NCBI RefSeq assembly: GCF_005144585.1 | Contig: NZ_SSMQ01000022.1 | Location: forward strand, 62,001-126,000 | Direction: 5' to 3' | Origin: Polyangium fumosum | GTDB taxonomy: Bacteria; Myxococcota_A; Polyangia; Polyangiales; Polyangiaceae | DNA: 64,000 nt | Shown here: positions 35,080 to 45,680 of the stretch, piece after piece | Position numbering within the stretch: the stretch's first letter is position 1 | How the letters are laid out: the number at the start of each line of letters is the position of its first letter | The notes under the pieces: model-generated | The model's input: the letters and a program-made list of their open reading frames with translations, nothing else | What the model was told of the DNA's origin: nothing | Database searches by the model: none | Program-made: the position numbers and the translations under genes

Positions 35080-36387
35080 TCACGCGCCGTCGGTCACGGC
35101 TCCGACCACGCCGTCGAAGAATTCCCCGCAGCCCGTCTCGTCGAGGAGCCGATTCCATCCACGCTCGTCGAAAGGCTGGGGCAAGCCGTGGTTCGTGAGC
35201 AGGACGGCGATGAGCTGCCGCGAAGGATCGACCCACATGTACGTGCCCGCGCCGCCCGCCTTGCCATACGAGCCCGGGGAGAGGCGCAAGCCCCCGTTCG
35301 AGAATCGCGGCGCGAAGAGCTCCCAGCCAAAGCCCTTCGGCGTCGACATCAGGTTCATGAGCGGCGACATGTCCGTCTTCCCGGCGTCGACGAAGGGCGT
35401 CTGGTTCGCGACCATTTCGGCGGCGAGCTCCGGCGCGAGGATACGCTTTCCGGCATACGTGCCGCCGCCGAGCACCATCTGGCAAAACGCGGCCACGTCC
35501 TTCACCGTGGAGAACGCGCCGTCGCAGCCGCACACGCCGCCGAGCAAAAAGTCGAGGTCGTCCTGCACCGCGCCCCGCACGAGCGTGCTGCGCCGCTCCG
35601 TGGGGCCCGTCGCCGCGATGCGCGGCTTTAGCGCAGGCGGCGGATTGTACGTCGTGTCGACCATCCCGAGCGGCCTCCACACGTGATCACGGGCGACCAC
35701 GTCGAGCGTCGTGCCGGAAGCCACCTCCACGAGCTTGCCGAGCAAGCGATACGTGAGGTCGCTGTATTCGACCTTCGTCCCCGGTGGATATTCGAGCGGT
35801 GTCGCCGCCATTTTCCGCCATATCTCGTCCGGCTTGCCGTCGTAGATACGGTTGTCGAGCGGAAGCCCCGACGAATACCGGAGCATGTCCCGCACCGTCA
35901 CCCGCTCCTTCCCCTCGCCCTTGAACGCCGATAGGTACTTGACAACCGGATCGTCGAGGCGGAGCTTGCCCTGGTCGACGAGCACGAGCGCCGAAATGGC
36001 CGTCGACACGACCTTCGTCATTGATTCGAGGTCAAAGAGAGTGTCGAGCGTGACGGGCTCGCCGCCCCCGCGGACTTTCCTGCCGTACGCGTGCTCCGCG
36101 ACGATCTTGCCATGCCGCGCCACGAGGGCCGCGAATCCCGGGAAGGCCTCGTCGTTCACGCGGCGCTCGAGGCGCGCAAACGCGTCCTGCAGCCGCGCGA
36201 AGGACATGCCCACGTTCTCGGGGGCATCCGGCACGAGCGGCCCCGTCGAGGGCGCGGGCGGCCTCGGCGCGACCCTCGCCTCCGCGCCGCCCGACACAGG
36301 CGTCGGGCAGCAGGCCGAGGCGAGGAACAAGGCCCCAAACCCCTGGAGGAGTCGGCGGCGATCGATGGGGGACGTGAACTGGCCCAT
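35080..36387 (-). CDS. Beta-lactamase-family serine hydrolase, Tat lipoprotein
   Basis: A 435-residue exported serine hydrolase of the class C beta-lactamase/esterase (S12) family. N-terminus DRRRLLQGFGALFLASACC carries a twin-arginine motif and a lipobox. Active-site motifs: SMTK (S122, K125), YSD (Y208) and a degenerate KTG-like GKAGGAGTYMWVDP near the C-terminus. Acts in the periplasm or on the surface, as an esterase or D-Ala peptidase-like enzyme. True beta-lactamase activity is not implied, since most of this family are esterases. Confidence 0.9.
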   Translation of the reverse strand: MGQFTSPIDRRRLLQGFGALFLASACCPTPVSGGAEARVAPRPPAPSTGPLVPDAPENVGMSFARLQDAFARLERRVNDEAFPGFAALVARHGKIVAEHAYGRKVRGGGEPVTLDTLFDLESMTKVVSTAISALVLVDQGKLRLDDPVVKYLSAFKGEGKERVTVRDMLRYSSGLPLDNRIYDGKPDEIWRKMAATPLEYPPGTKVEYSDLTYRLLGKLVEVASGTTLDVVARDHVWRPLGMVDTTYNPPPALKPRIAATGPTERRSTLVRGAVQDDLDFLLGGVCGCDGAFSTVKDVAAFCQMVLGGGTYAGKRILAPELAAEMVANQTPFVDAGKTDMSPLMNLMSTPKGFGWELFAPRFSNGGLRLSPGSYGKAGGAGTYMWVDPSRQLIAVLLTNHGLPQPFDERGWNRLLDETGCGEFFDGVVGAVTDGA

Positions 36388-36546
36388 AAGAAGGGAGATT
36401 CTTCGTTGGCGGGGGATGGAAGCTTCCTTGCGGGTACACGCGTGGCGTGGGCGCGCAAGCGCAACATTTTGCCGACATTCACACGGGCAGCAAGTTCCTC
36501 GTCGGGGGGGTGGGCCATTTTGGGTCCGAGGTTTGGAAGCGGGGCC

Positions 36547-36576
36547 GGGCGCGCCCGCGCAGGCGCCCGCGCGCCC
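36547..36576. terminator. GC-rich inverted repeat downstream of the small DPPAW protein gene
   Basis: GGGCGCGC (36547-36554) and GCGCGCCC (36569-36576) form an 8-bp stem just past the stop at 36592 on the minus strand. The remaining gap back to the serine hydrolase start (36388) shows nothing else recognisable. Confidence 0.4.
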
Positions 36577-36591
36577 CTGGGGCAGGGCCCG

Positions 36592-36834
36592 TCACTTGGT
36601 GCCAACGGATTTCGATGGCGTCCAGGCAGGCGGATCACTGGCAGGGAAGGACTCCTCGGACGCCTCGTCCACGAGCTCATCCGCGGCCGTTTTCGGCTCG
36701 AGCACCCGGCTCTCCCCTTCCCAGGCGATCGGCGGCCTTCCGTGCTCGGGCTCGTCCGCCGGCGTGCATCCGCTCGGCTTCTCGGGCGGGGCCGTTCGCT
36801 CGTTTTGATCCCCAGGGTTCCACGTCTGCGCCAT
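36592..36834 (-). CDS. Small SFPASDPPAW-motif protein
   Basis: An 80-residue soluble protein, acidic, from the ATG at 36834 with AGGAA upstream. The C-terminal part ELVDEASEESFPASDPPAWT is a short motif seen in many small uncharacterised proteobacterial proteins. Its function is unknown. It stands alone between the serine hydrolase and the divergent stress-type protein gene. Confidence 0.75.
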   Translation of the reverse strand: MAQTWNPGDQNERTAPPEKPSGCTPADEPEHGRPPIAWEGESRVLEPKTAADELVDEASEESFPASDPPAWTPSKSVGTK

Positions 36835-37047
36835 GAGGTTTCCTCCCACAGGTCTCATGCCCGCCTCGCCGCAGACCGCAAGAGGGGCGAAGAACGGGCC
36901 GGGTCGACCGCGATGCGGCGCGCCGAGCGCAACCTCAATGGATCACTCGGCCAAACCCTGGACGCAGGTCCCGCCGCGCCCAACGAATGCGGCGAGGCCG
37001 AGCCGCGGGGCATCCGGCTGGCCGCACGCCACACGAGGAGGCAGACC

Positions 37048-37455
37048 ATGGCCGAAAAAAACAAGGACGAGAGCAAGGGCACGATGACCGTCCAGGAGGC
37101 AGGGCACCTCGGCGGCAAGGAGGTGCAACACCAGCGAGACCTCCGCGATCGGAAGGAGGTCCGCGGACAGGCCTACGACAAGCCGGGGCCGCCCGAGGGG
37201 ACGGCGTTCGGCATCGGCGCGGTCACGCAGGCGCTGTCCGGCCTGGAGTTCCCCGTGACGAAGCAGGACCTGCTCGCGCGGGCGGGCAACCAGGAGATCG
37301 AGTATCGCAAGGGGCAGCCCGTCTCGCTTCGCCAGATCGTCGAGGACCTCGAAGACGAGGAGTTCCCCTCGATGGCGAACATCGTGCAGGCGGTGAGCGC
37401 CGCCCTCAAGGAAGAGGGGCTCAGCGGCGGTGAGAAAGACGAGAAGGCGGCTTGA
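37048..37455 (+). CDS. DUF2795-like protein with KGG/LEA-type N-terminus
   Basis: A 135-residue hydrophilic protein; GAGGAGG precedes the ATG at 37048. The N-terminus MTVQEAGHLGGKEV resembles the repeated EAGxxGGxxx motif of KGG/Em-type stress proteins. The C-terminal part (FPVTKQDLLARAGNQEIEYR ... FPSMANIVQAVSAAL) fits the DUF2795 domain pattern. It is probably a cytoplasmic stress- or desiccation-related protein; this is inference from composition. Confidence 0.75.
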   Translation: MAEKNKDESKGTMTVQEAGHLGGKEVQHQRDLRDRKEVRGQAYDKPGPPEGTAFGIGAVTQALSGLEFPVTKQDLLARAGNQEIEYRKGQPVSLRQIVEDLEDEEFPSMANIVQAVSAALKEEGLSGGEKDEKAA

Positions 37456-37463
37456 GGCCGTGC

Positions 37464-37491
37464 GGGGGCACCTCACGACGGAGGTGCCCCC
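37464..37491. terminator. Bidirectional hairpin between convergent genes
   Basis: GGGGGCACCTC (37464-37474) and GAGGTGCCCCC (37481-37491) form a perfect 11-bp stem with a 6-base loop between the DUF2795-like gene and glmS, whose stops flank it by a few bases. Confidence 0.8.
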
Positions 37492-37497
37492 TCGTGT

Positions 37498-39330
<1,833 letters not shown>

Positions 39331-39434
39331 CGGATGCCTCGCTTCGGAGAGCGGCACGCGCGCCGCTGCCGAGGTGTAACCCGAGCCGCGGCGCTGAGCG
39401 AAAAAAGTTTGGCGTCGGGAGGCGCCCTGGCAGG

Positions 39435-40601
39435 TCAGGCGACGGCCTCGTTCTGCCCTGCACGCGTGCGGCGCGCGAAGGCGATCGCGATCCCGCAGGC
39501 GATCGCGGACACGAGCGCGGCGCCCCCGAACGCGAGGGCCCCGCCCCCGCGACGATAGACGTGGATCCAGCCGAGCATGCCGGTGACGGAGCCCGCCGAG
39601 ACCGTGGCTACGAACACGCCCTGCGCCGTCCCGAGCAGGTGCCTCGGCGCACGATCTTTCACGTAAGCGAGGGCTGAGATCCACGCGAGCCCGAAGGCGA
39701 TCCCGTGGAGCGGCTGGAGCGCGACGAGCGGCAGAAAGCCCGGGACGAACCCGATGAGGGTCCAGCGGAGCGCCGCGACGCCGTACGCGACGGCGAGCAG
39801 CACGGGCGCGCGGACGCGGGACGCGAGGGCGCCGGCGTTGGCCATGAGCAGGACCTCGGCGAAGACGCCGACGGCCCAGGTCGCGCCGAGGACACGCGGC
39901 GAGGCGCCCCGCGCGAGCAGGTGGAGCGAGAAGCACTGGTCGTAACAGGCGAAGGCGGCCTGGGCGAAGAACGCGGAGGCGAGGAAGAGGCGCACGTCGG
40001 CGCTCGCGAGCAGCGCGCGGATCTGCGCGGCCGAGGGCCTCGCGGGGACGGGCACGCGGGAAGGGAGCGCGAAGGTGACGCCGAGCGTGACGAGGAGGAG
40101 CGCAGCGATGGCGAGCGGGATTTGCACGGCGGAGGTCGGCTCGAGCCCGCCGGCGAGGACGGCGGCGACGAGAAACCCCATCGAGCCGAAGAGGCGCGTC
40201 GCGCCGTAGGGCACGTGCCCCTCGCGGGCCGCTTCGAGGGCCACGACGTCGGCGAGCATGGACATGGGGGAGCGGAAAAACCCGAAGACGACGACCGGCA
40301 AGAGCAGCGCGGCGAAGCTCGCGCCCCCGCCGCCCGCGAGCGCCGCGACCCCGGCAAACCCGACGAACGCCCCGGCGCACGCGACGCGCAGGAGGTGACC
40401 ACGCAGGCCGAGCGCGTCGGCCACGAGCCCGAACACCGGCGGGCCGATCACGCTCATCGCCGGGAACGTGGCCGTGAGCAGGCCAAAGGACAGGCCCTCG
40501 ATGCCACGCGCCGCGAGCCACGGCGGGAAAAACGGCAAATACACGCCGATCACCGCGAAGCTCGCGAGGTAGTAGAGGCGGAGCGCGACGACGCCGGGCA
40601 C
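39435..40601 (-). CDS. Major facilitator superfamily transporter
   Basis: About 388 residues with twelve hydrophobic helices. The N-terminus LRLYYLASFAVIGVYLPFFP matches the LacY/nucleoside-symporter-like MFS family (MFS_1-like). The central loop and ATRLFGSMGFLVAAVLAG fit the same group. The GTG at 40601 is preferred because it gives the usual short N-terminus; a TTG at 40658 would add 19 basic residues. Substrate unknown. It follows glmS in the upstream direction by 104 bases, without obvious coupling. Confidence 0.85.
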   Translation of the reverse strand: MPGVVALRLYYLASFAVIGVYLPFFPPWLAARGIEGLSFGLLTATFPAMSVIGPPVFGLVADALGLRGHLLRVACAGAFVGFAGVAALAGGGGASFAALLLPVVVFGFFRSPMSMLADVVALEAAREGHVPYGATRLFGSMGFLVAAVLAGGLEPTSAVQIPLAIAALLLVTLGVTFALPSRVPVPARPSAAQIRALLASADVRLFLASAFFAQAAFACYDQCFSLHLLARGASPRVLGATWAVGVFAEVLLMANAGALASRVRAPVLLAVAYGVAALRWTLIGFVPGFLPLVALQPLHGIAFGLAWISALAYVKDRAPRHLLGTAQGVFVATVSAGSVTGMLGWIHVYRRGGGALAFGGAALVSAIACGIAIAFARRTRAGQNEAVA

Positions 40602-40763
40602 GAGGGGCCGAACTGTGCGCGACCGATCGGGCCACCGCAACGTGGCGCCGCGCGGCAATGGCCGAGGACGGCCGAGCGCCGGTGTTTCCCGCGATGGGGC
40701 CCCGGCGGACCCGGGGTACCGTCATCCGCTCGCCAGCGCCAAGCAGTGGGGAGGAGGAAAGCG

Positions 40764-41111
40764 ATGCACGACCACCCCACGCACGGCAGCCACGACCACC
40801 AGCACGGCGAAGGCTGCGGGCATACGGCGATCCGGCACCAGGGGCACACCGATTACCTGCACGACGGGCACCTGCACCACGCGCACGGCGATCACACGGA
40901 CGAGCACGTCATTTCGGTGGGTCAGGCGAACCGCGACGAATGCACGCCCTCGCACGCCTGCGGTGGGCACGCGCAGGGCCACGCGCACGGCCCTGCGTGC
41001 GGCCACGATGGCGTCCCGCACGGGGATCACGTCGATTACCTCGTCGGCGGGCACCTGCATCACCCGCACGGCGGGCATTGCGACGATCACGGCAAGCTCG
41101 AGCTCGCCTGA
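40764..41111 (+). CDS. His-rich metal-binding protein with internal duplication
   Basis: A 115-residue protein with a strong GAGGAGG before the ATG at 40764. About a quarter is His, with Asp, Cys and Gly. It has two related halves: DYLHDGHLHHAHGDHTDEH near residue 30 and DYLVGGHLHHPHGGHCDDH near residue 90, each preceded by Cys-x-His/His-x-x-Cys groups (CGHTAIRHQGHT; CGHDGVPHGDHV). There is no signal peptide. It probably binds zinc or nickel as a store or chaperone. The zinc importer lies 30 kb away, so there is no operon link. Confidence 0.8.
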   Translation: MHDHPTHGSHDHQHGEGCGHTAIRHQGHTDYLHDGHLHHAHGDHTDEHVISVGQANRDECTPSHACGGHAQGHAHGPACGHDGVPHGDHVDYLVGGHLHHPHGGHCDDHGKLELA

Positions 41112-41184
41112 TCCGCTCGCGCGACAGTCGGCTTGCGGCCCGACCAGGCCGGCTGGTAGCCTCCCTCGGTTGGAGGTTCTTTTC

Positions 41185-42321
41185 ATGAAATCGAAGGACG
41201 ATCGGCAATCGATCGAGCGCCCGTTCGGGCGCGTGCTTCTCTCGTGCCTCGGCGTCGCGCTCGCCTCGCTCGCCGTGGCTTGCTCGGACGGCTCGAACAA
41301 CAACCCGAGCGGCGCGGGCGGTGACGGCGGCGACGGCGGCTCCGGCGCGGCGGGCGGCGCGGGCGGCCAGGGTGGTGAAGGCGGCGACGGCGGCGACGCC
41401 CCGATCGTCTACCCCGCGGAGCCCGAAGAGGTCGCGAAGTTCAACCCCGCGCTCGGCGAGCTGCCGGAGGGCCTCGCGATCGACGGGACCACGGCGTACG
41501 TGGTTTACTCCGTGGCCCCCAAGGTCGTGAAGGTCGACCTCGAGACCGGCGCCGTGACCGATTACGGCGAGATTCCGGGGCCGATCGGGATCGCGTTCCC
41601 GCAGGGCGCCGCCCTCGACGCGCAGAAGAACCTGTACGTCGCGGTGAAGAGCGAAAACCCGGGGATGTTCATGCCGGGCATCTACAAGTTCCCCCCGGGC
41701 GGCGGCACGGCCACGCTCTGGAGCTCGCACCCTTCGATGAGCTTTCCGCGGCATATCGCGTTCCATTCCTCGGGATACGGCCTCGTCTCCGTCCCGAACG
41801 CGGCGCGGATCTACGTCGTCTCGCCGAGCGGGATCACGGATGATCCGGGCGTCTCGCAGCTCCTCTCGGGCGACCAGACGTCGGCCTGCGCGTATGGCGA
41901 GTTCCTTTCGTACGGCGTCACGAGCACGTTTATCTCCGGCAACACGTTCTTCGCGACGAACGCCGACCGCGCGTACATCTTCCAGGGCACGTTCGACGGC
42001 CAGACCAGCGAAATTGCGCCGGACATGGTCGCGGGCCCGGACTGCGGGACGCTCGGCGGCGCCGAGAGCATCCTCGAGGATCCGGTGAGCCTCAGCTTGA
42101 TGCTCGCGGTCCGGCGCACCGACAAGATCATGCGCGTCGAGTTCACCGGCGGGATGCAGGTCCTCGCCGAGACCGCGCTTTACGAGCCCTCGGCCATGGC
42201 GATTGGCGAGACGAAGAAGGGCCGCCACCTCTACGTCACGAACTCGGCCCACAACACGTACAACAAGGGCGGCATCCCCGGCCTCGTGCGTATCCCCCTC
42301 GACAAGGCCAAGGCCAAGTAA
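41185..42321 (+). CDS. Beta-propeller (SMP-30/NHL-like) lipoprotein
   Basis: A 378-residue lipoprotein: signal peptide with lipobox LAVAC, then a Gly/Asp-rich linker (about 36-74). Next comes a propeller-like repeat pattern (ELPEGLAIDGTTAYVVYSVA, GIAFPQGAALDAQKNLYVAV, SAMAIGETKKGRHLYVTNSA). This resembles gluconolactonase/SMP-30-type six-bladed propellers, though no metal or lactonase residues can be assigned. TTGGAGG lies upstream of the ATG at 41185. Two hairpins follow the stop. Confidence 0.82.
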   Translation: MKSKDDRQSIERPFGRVLLSCLGVALASLAVACSDGSNNNPSGAGGDGGDGGSGAAGGAGGQGGEGGDGGDAPIVYPAEPEEVAKFNPALGELPEGLAIDGTTAYVVYSVAPKVVKVDLETGAVTDYGEIPGPIGIAFPQGAALDAQKNLYVAVKSENPGMFMPGIYKFPPGGGTATLWSSHPSMSFPRHIAFHSSGYGLVSVPNAARIYVVSPSGITDDPGVSQLLSGDQTSACAYGEFLSYGVTSTFISGNTFFATNADRAYIFQGTFDGQTSEIAPDMVAGPDCGTLGGAESILEDPVSLSLMLAVRRTDKIMRVEFTGGMQVLAETALYEPSAMAIGETKKGRHLYVTNSAHNTYNKGGIPGLVRIPLDKAKAK

Positions 42322-42347
42322 AGCCGCTGCGCACCTCGCCCGGCCCC

Positions 42348-42364
42348 TTGCTGCGCCGCAGCAA
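42348..42364. terminator. Short hairpin after the propeller lipoprotein gene
   Basis: TTGCTGC (42348-42354) and GCAGCAA (42358-42364) pair perfectly around a 3-base loop, 27 bases past the stop at 42321. Confidence 0.6.
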
Positions 42365-42400
42365 TCTCCTCCCTTCTTCCCCATCGTAACCTTGATCTCT

Positions 42401-42432
42401 CGTCTGCGGCGCTTGTTGCACCGCCGCAGACG
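42401..42432. terminator. Strong 11-bp hairpin between two lipoprotein genes
   Basis: CGTCTGCGGCG (42401-42411) and CGCCGCAGACG (42422-42432) form a perfect stem with a 10-base loop. It is 60 bases before the next gene start (42492), so it could terminate the first gene or act in the leader of the second. Confidence 0.6.
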
Positions 42433-42491
42433 ACGCTTGCCTTCCTGCCCCCACGCGCCTAGGCTCGATACGATTTCCGTGGAGGTTTGCC

Positions 42492-44591
42492 ATGGCTTTG
42501 CGTGAGGTTTCCGTGGGCGTGCTTTTTTTGCTTCTGGCGGCGGCCTGCGGGTCGACCCCGGATCCCGAGGCGACGGGCGGCCAGGGGGGCCAGGGAGCCT
42601 CGGGCGGAAATGGGCCGGGCGGCGCGGGCGGGCAAGGCGGCGCGGGCGGGCAAGGCGGCAGCGTGCCTTATCCGCCCGCGGACGCGTTCGATCCGGCGTA
42701 CGACGCCTATTTCGATCCGCCCGCGGCCGGCGAATACGTCGACGATTACCGCGTCGTCGGCGAGATCAAGCCGCCGTCCTGGTCCTGGGGCAAGATCGAG
42801 CTCGTCGAGGGCCTCCAGCGCTACCGCACGGAGGGCTACAACGTCCGCACGCAGAAGCTCCGCTGGGAGGACACGTTCGAGGACGACACGTACAAGCTGA
42901 AGACGTATTTCGGCGCGCTCAACCAGCAGCTCGTCGACGGCTTCAACATCCATTACAAGGACGCGTGTGCCGGCGAAGCGGGCAAATCGGGCGCGCCGGC
43001 CTGCGGCAAGAAGGGGCCGATGCGCCCCGAGGCGCGGTTCGTCCTCTTGCACCACGGCCCGAAGACGGCGTCGCTCTCGTGTGACAAGACGAAGACGCCC
43101 GTCTTGCTCGTGCACGGCGCGATGCAAAACGGCAACGTCTGGCTGCTGCCCGGCGGCGACGACGGCGCGGGCAACGCGTACCCGGGCACGGCGCAGAAGA
43201 CGGGCTTCGTGCAATGGCTGGAGGAGCGCGGGCATTGCACGTACGCGCTCACGTTCGGCACGTTCCACGGCGACAACTTCAACCAGGCGACGAACCTGGC
43301 GAACGTGATCCGCCGCGTCTCCGCGCTCGTGGGCCAGCCCAAGGTCGACGTCGTGGCCTGGAGCAAGGGCGTCCTCGCGGCGGACGTCTACCTCTCGAAC
43401 GTTTCGAGCTGGAAGGATTGGGGATCCAAGCATTTCGAGCGCGTCGCCGCGGACTCCGCGAAGAACGTGCCCGCCTTCCGCAAGGACGTGCGCACGTACG
43501 TGGCGCTCTCGGGTCCGCACCTCGGCATCGACCTGAACTTCCGGCACCCGTACAACAACCTCATCATCTACAGCACGCCCGACGCGGCGCCGATCGGGCA
43601 GGGCCCGGTGACCTGGGGCTGGATGAGCGCGGTGCAATGCGTGACGTTCGGGTATGCCTCCGGGCCGAACTCGATCTTCCCGAACCCGTACGCCTACTCG
43701 GCCTGCGAGAACCGCGGCGCGACGTGGCCCGATTTCTTCAACCGTATCTACACCTCGAACATCACGGGCCTCGACGCGGAGGGCAAGCCCGTCTCCCAGG
43801 CGAGCCTGGAGGCGCTCAACGTGGGGGACGGCGCGAACGCGGCAACGTTCGATTTCGATCAGTACAACCACGCGATGTGGGGCTCGATCGACGAGTCCGG
43901 GACGCACGTCTCCGCCTACCTCGGGCAGCTCCAGACGGCCTACGACCTGCGCTCGTTTTATCCCCTGCCAAACCGGCAGGACGATCCGGCCTCGTACGAT
44001 TGGTCCGAGCTCGACACGGACGAAACGAAGTGGCGCGACTGGGTGAGCATCTACAAGCTCGGCTACAACCCGGCCGGGCTTCCTGGAACCGGCGGATGGG
44101 TCGACGACGACGACGCGCACATCACCTGCCGCGCCGCCTCCTACGATCCGCAAACCTCGCCCTGCAAGGCGAAGCACGTCTCGTACGACACGGAGCATGC
44201 CGAGGACTACTCGTTCGGATACGCGACGTACACGCTCATGGACGGCATCGGCATCGCGGCCGTCATGGAAATGGGCGGCAACTTCATCGAGCGATTGAAG
44301 GGCCACGGGCTGAGCCCCGACCTCGAATCCCTCTACGTGGTGCACGGCCAGAAGCCCGGCGCGCCCGGCACGATCTTCGAGATCGACGGGATGGAGTGCC
44401 CGACCTGTGATCCGAAGGGCGACGGCGTGCTCTTCGACGTCAGCATCGCCGCGCGGGATCAGCTCACGCAGGGCTGGCCGGCGGACGCGAAGGCGTCACG
44501 ATCGAAGCAAGAAGGGGTCGCGTTCGGCCACCTCGAGGTCGGCGTCGCGCCGGCCGTTTGGGAGAAGATCGGCGCGGCGTTCGGGCCGTGA
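42492..44591 (+). CDS. Lipase-like alpha/beta-hydrolase lipoprotein
   Basis: A 699-residue lipoprotein (lipobox LLAAAC, Cys19) with a Gly-rich linker (about 28-58). The oxyanion-type motif TPVLLVHGAMQNG (near residue 207) and nucleophile elbow VDVVAWSKG (S291) identify an alpha/beta hydrolase close to class 2 (triacylglycerol) lipases. The elbow is A-x-S-x-G instead of G-x-S-x-G, as in some true lipases. The C-terminal region is Cys-containing (CRAASYDPQTSPC; MECPTCDPKGD). A secreted or surface lipase/esterase is likely. Confidence 0.85.
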   Translation: MALREVSVGVLFLLLAAACGSTPDPEATGGQGGQGASGGNGPGGAGGQGGAGGQGGSVPYPPADAFDPAYDAYFDPPAAGEYVDDYRVVGEIKPPSWSWGKIELVEGLQRYRTEGYNVRTQKLRWEDTFEDDTYKLKTYFGALNQQLVDGFNIHYKDACAGEAGKSGAPACGKKGPMRPEARFVLLHHGPKTASLSCDKTKTPVLLVHGAMQNGNVWLLPGGDDGAGNAYPGTAQKTGFVQWLEERGHCTYALTFGTFHGDNFNQATNLANVIRRVSALVGQPKVDVVAWSKGVLAADVYLSNVSSWKDWGSKHFERVAADSAKNVPAFRKDVRTYVALSGPHLGIDLNFRHPYNNLIIYSTPDAAPIGQGPVTWGWMSAVQCVTFGYASGPNSIFPNPYAYSACENRGATWPDFFNRIYTSNITGLDAEGKPVSQASLEALNVGDGANAATFDFDQYNHAMWGSIDESGTHVSAYLGQLQTAYDLRSFYPLPNRQDDPASYDWSELDTDETKWRDWVSIYKLGYNPAGLPGTGGWVDDDDAHITCRAASYDPQTSPCKAKHVSYDTEHAEDYSFGYATYTLMDGIGIAAVMEMGGNFIERLKGHGLSPDLESLYVVHGQKPGAPGTIFEIDGMECPTCDPKGDGVLFDVSIAARDQLTQGWPADAKASRSKQEGVAFGHLEVGVAPAVWEKIGAAFGP

Positions 44592-44606
44592 GAGGGCGCC
44601 CTGCGG

Positions 44607-45674
44607 TCACTCGGCCGCTGGGGTGTTGCAACAGAACACCGCCGGCTCGATCGCCTTGATCTCTCCAGTCACAGCGCCGCCCGAGGCGACACACGTCCCC
44701 GGCTCGTTCTGGAGCCAGAACGCGCTGACACCTTGGATGTTGGTCGGCATGCTCGGATCTCCGCAGTAACCCAGCCCGTCCACGGGCCACGCGAGCATCG
44801 TCGCATCCGAACAATCCGCCTGCTGATGCAGGTTCATGACCGACACGCACACCGCATCCCCTGCCGGCGCGCATTCACACGGCGTGCACCCTCGCCCCTC
44901 GTCGACATCCGCGTAAAACACGAACGACTCCGGGAAATCCGCGGGGCATGCCGCCCCCTCCGGAGATGTTCCCTCGAGCCGTAGGCACGAGCGAAACCCG
45001 GACGGCAGTTCTTCGTCGCGAAGGCCGCAGGGCTGACCCGGCGGACACGTCGCGTCGTCCTCATGGCGGCACGCCCGCGCCGTCGTCTCCCACATCGACG
45101 ACGAGCCGAAATGCGGCGGTGGGGGCAGCGGATCCTCCGCGACGGCGCATCCGCCCACCTCGGTCGGCTCGAACGAGTAGGAACCAAGCGCGGGGATCGG
45201 AAGCGATGGAGCCGCTTGACAGGCGCCGTCCCATGCCGGGGGAGGAATCGCCGCGCCGACGACGGCTCCACCACAAGCGTCGTTGTCGAACGCAAGGACG
45301 GGACCGAACGCGCAGGCCGGCTCCGTGCACCGGCACTCCGGGCACGCGTGTGGTGCCAGGATGCCCGCGCCGCCGTTGAAGTCCGCCTTGGGCATGCTCT
45401 TCGGACACGCAGGCAACGCGCGCTCCTCGCCGATCCAGAGCGCCACCGGGACCGCTTTGACACCCAGGACCACATCGGCGCACGCCGCGCCGCAGGCCAT
45501 GGGCTTCTTCTCGTCGTTCTCGTGACAGGGGTCGGGATTACCGTCCTTGTCCTTGTGGTCATAATCCGGGTCCTTGCACGTATAGATGACCACGGGCTCA
45601 TGGGGACCTTCACAACCGGACCCTGCGAGCGCCAAAAACAAACAAAAGAGCGTCTGATACGAGTGGTTCATCAT
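44607..45674 (-). CDS. Cys-rich lipoprotein
   Basis: A 355-residue lipoprotein (lipobox LAGSGC). The mature part holds over twenty Cys, mostly in close pairs (CGAACADVV, CPECRCTEPAC, CTPCECAPAGDAVC, FCCNTPAAE at the end), so it is probably a disulfide-rich extracellular protein. No enzyme motif. It starts 6 bases after the stop of the barrel protein gene upstream on the same strand, so the two form an operon and may form an outer-membrane pair. Confidence 0.8.
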   Translation of the reverse strand: MMNHSYQTLFCLFLALAGSGCEGPHEPVVIYTCKDPDYDHKDKDGNPDPCHENDEKKPMACGAACADVVLGVKAVPVALWIGEERALPACPKSMPKADFNGGAGILAPHACPECRCTEPACAFGPVLAFDNDACGGAVVGAAIPPPAWDGACQAAPSLPIPALGSYSFEPTEVGGCAVAEDPLPPPPHFGSSSMWETTARACRHEDDATCPPGQPCGLRDEELPSGFRSCLRLEGTSPEGAACPADFPESFVFYADVDEGRGCTPCECAPAGDAVCVSVMNLHQQADCSDATMLAWPVDGLGYCGDPSMPTNIQGVSAFWLQNEPGTCVASGGAVTGEIKAIEPAVFCCNTPAAE

Positions 45675-45680
45675 CGATTC

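Noticed and set aside
39331-39434. glmS ribozyme or riboswitch leader
   Set aside because: The gap upstream of glmS is short and shows no ribozyme core; such ribozymes are also typical of Gram-positives.
39435-40725. Fusion of glmS with an upstream membrane frame (1075-codon open frame 37498-40725)
   Set aside because: glmS must start at MCGIVG (39330) to expose the catalytic Cys. The upstream codons are a shadow of the MFS gene.
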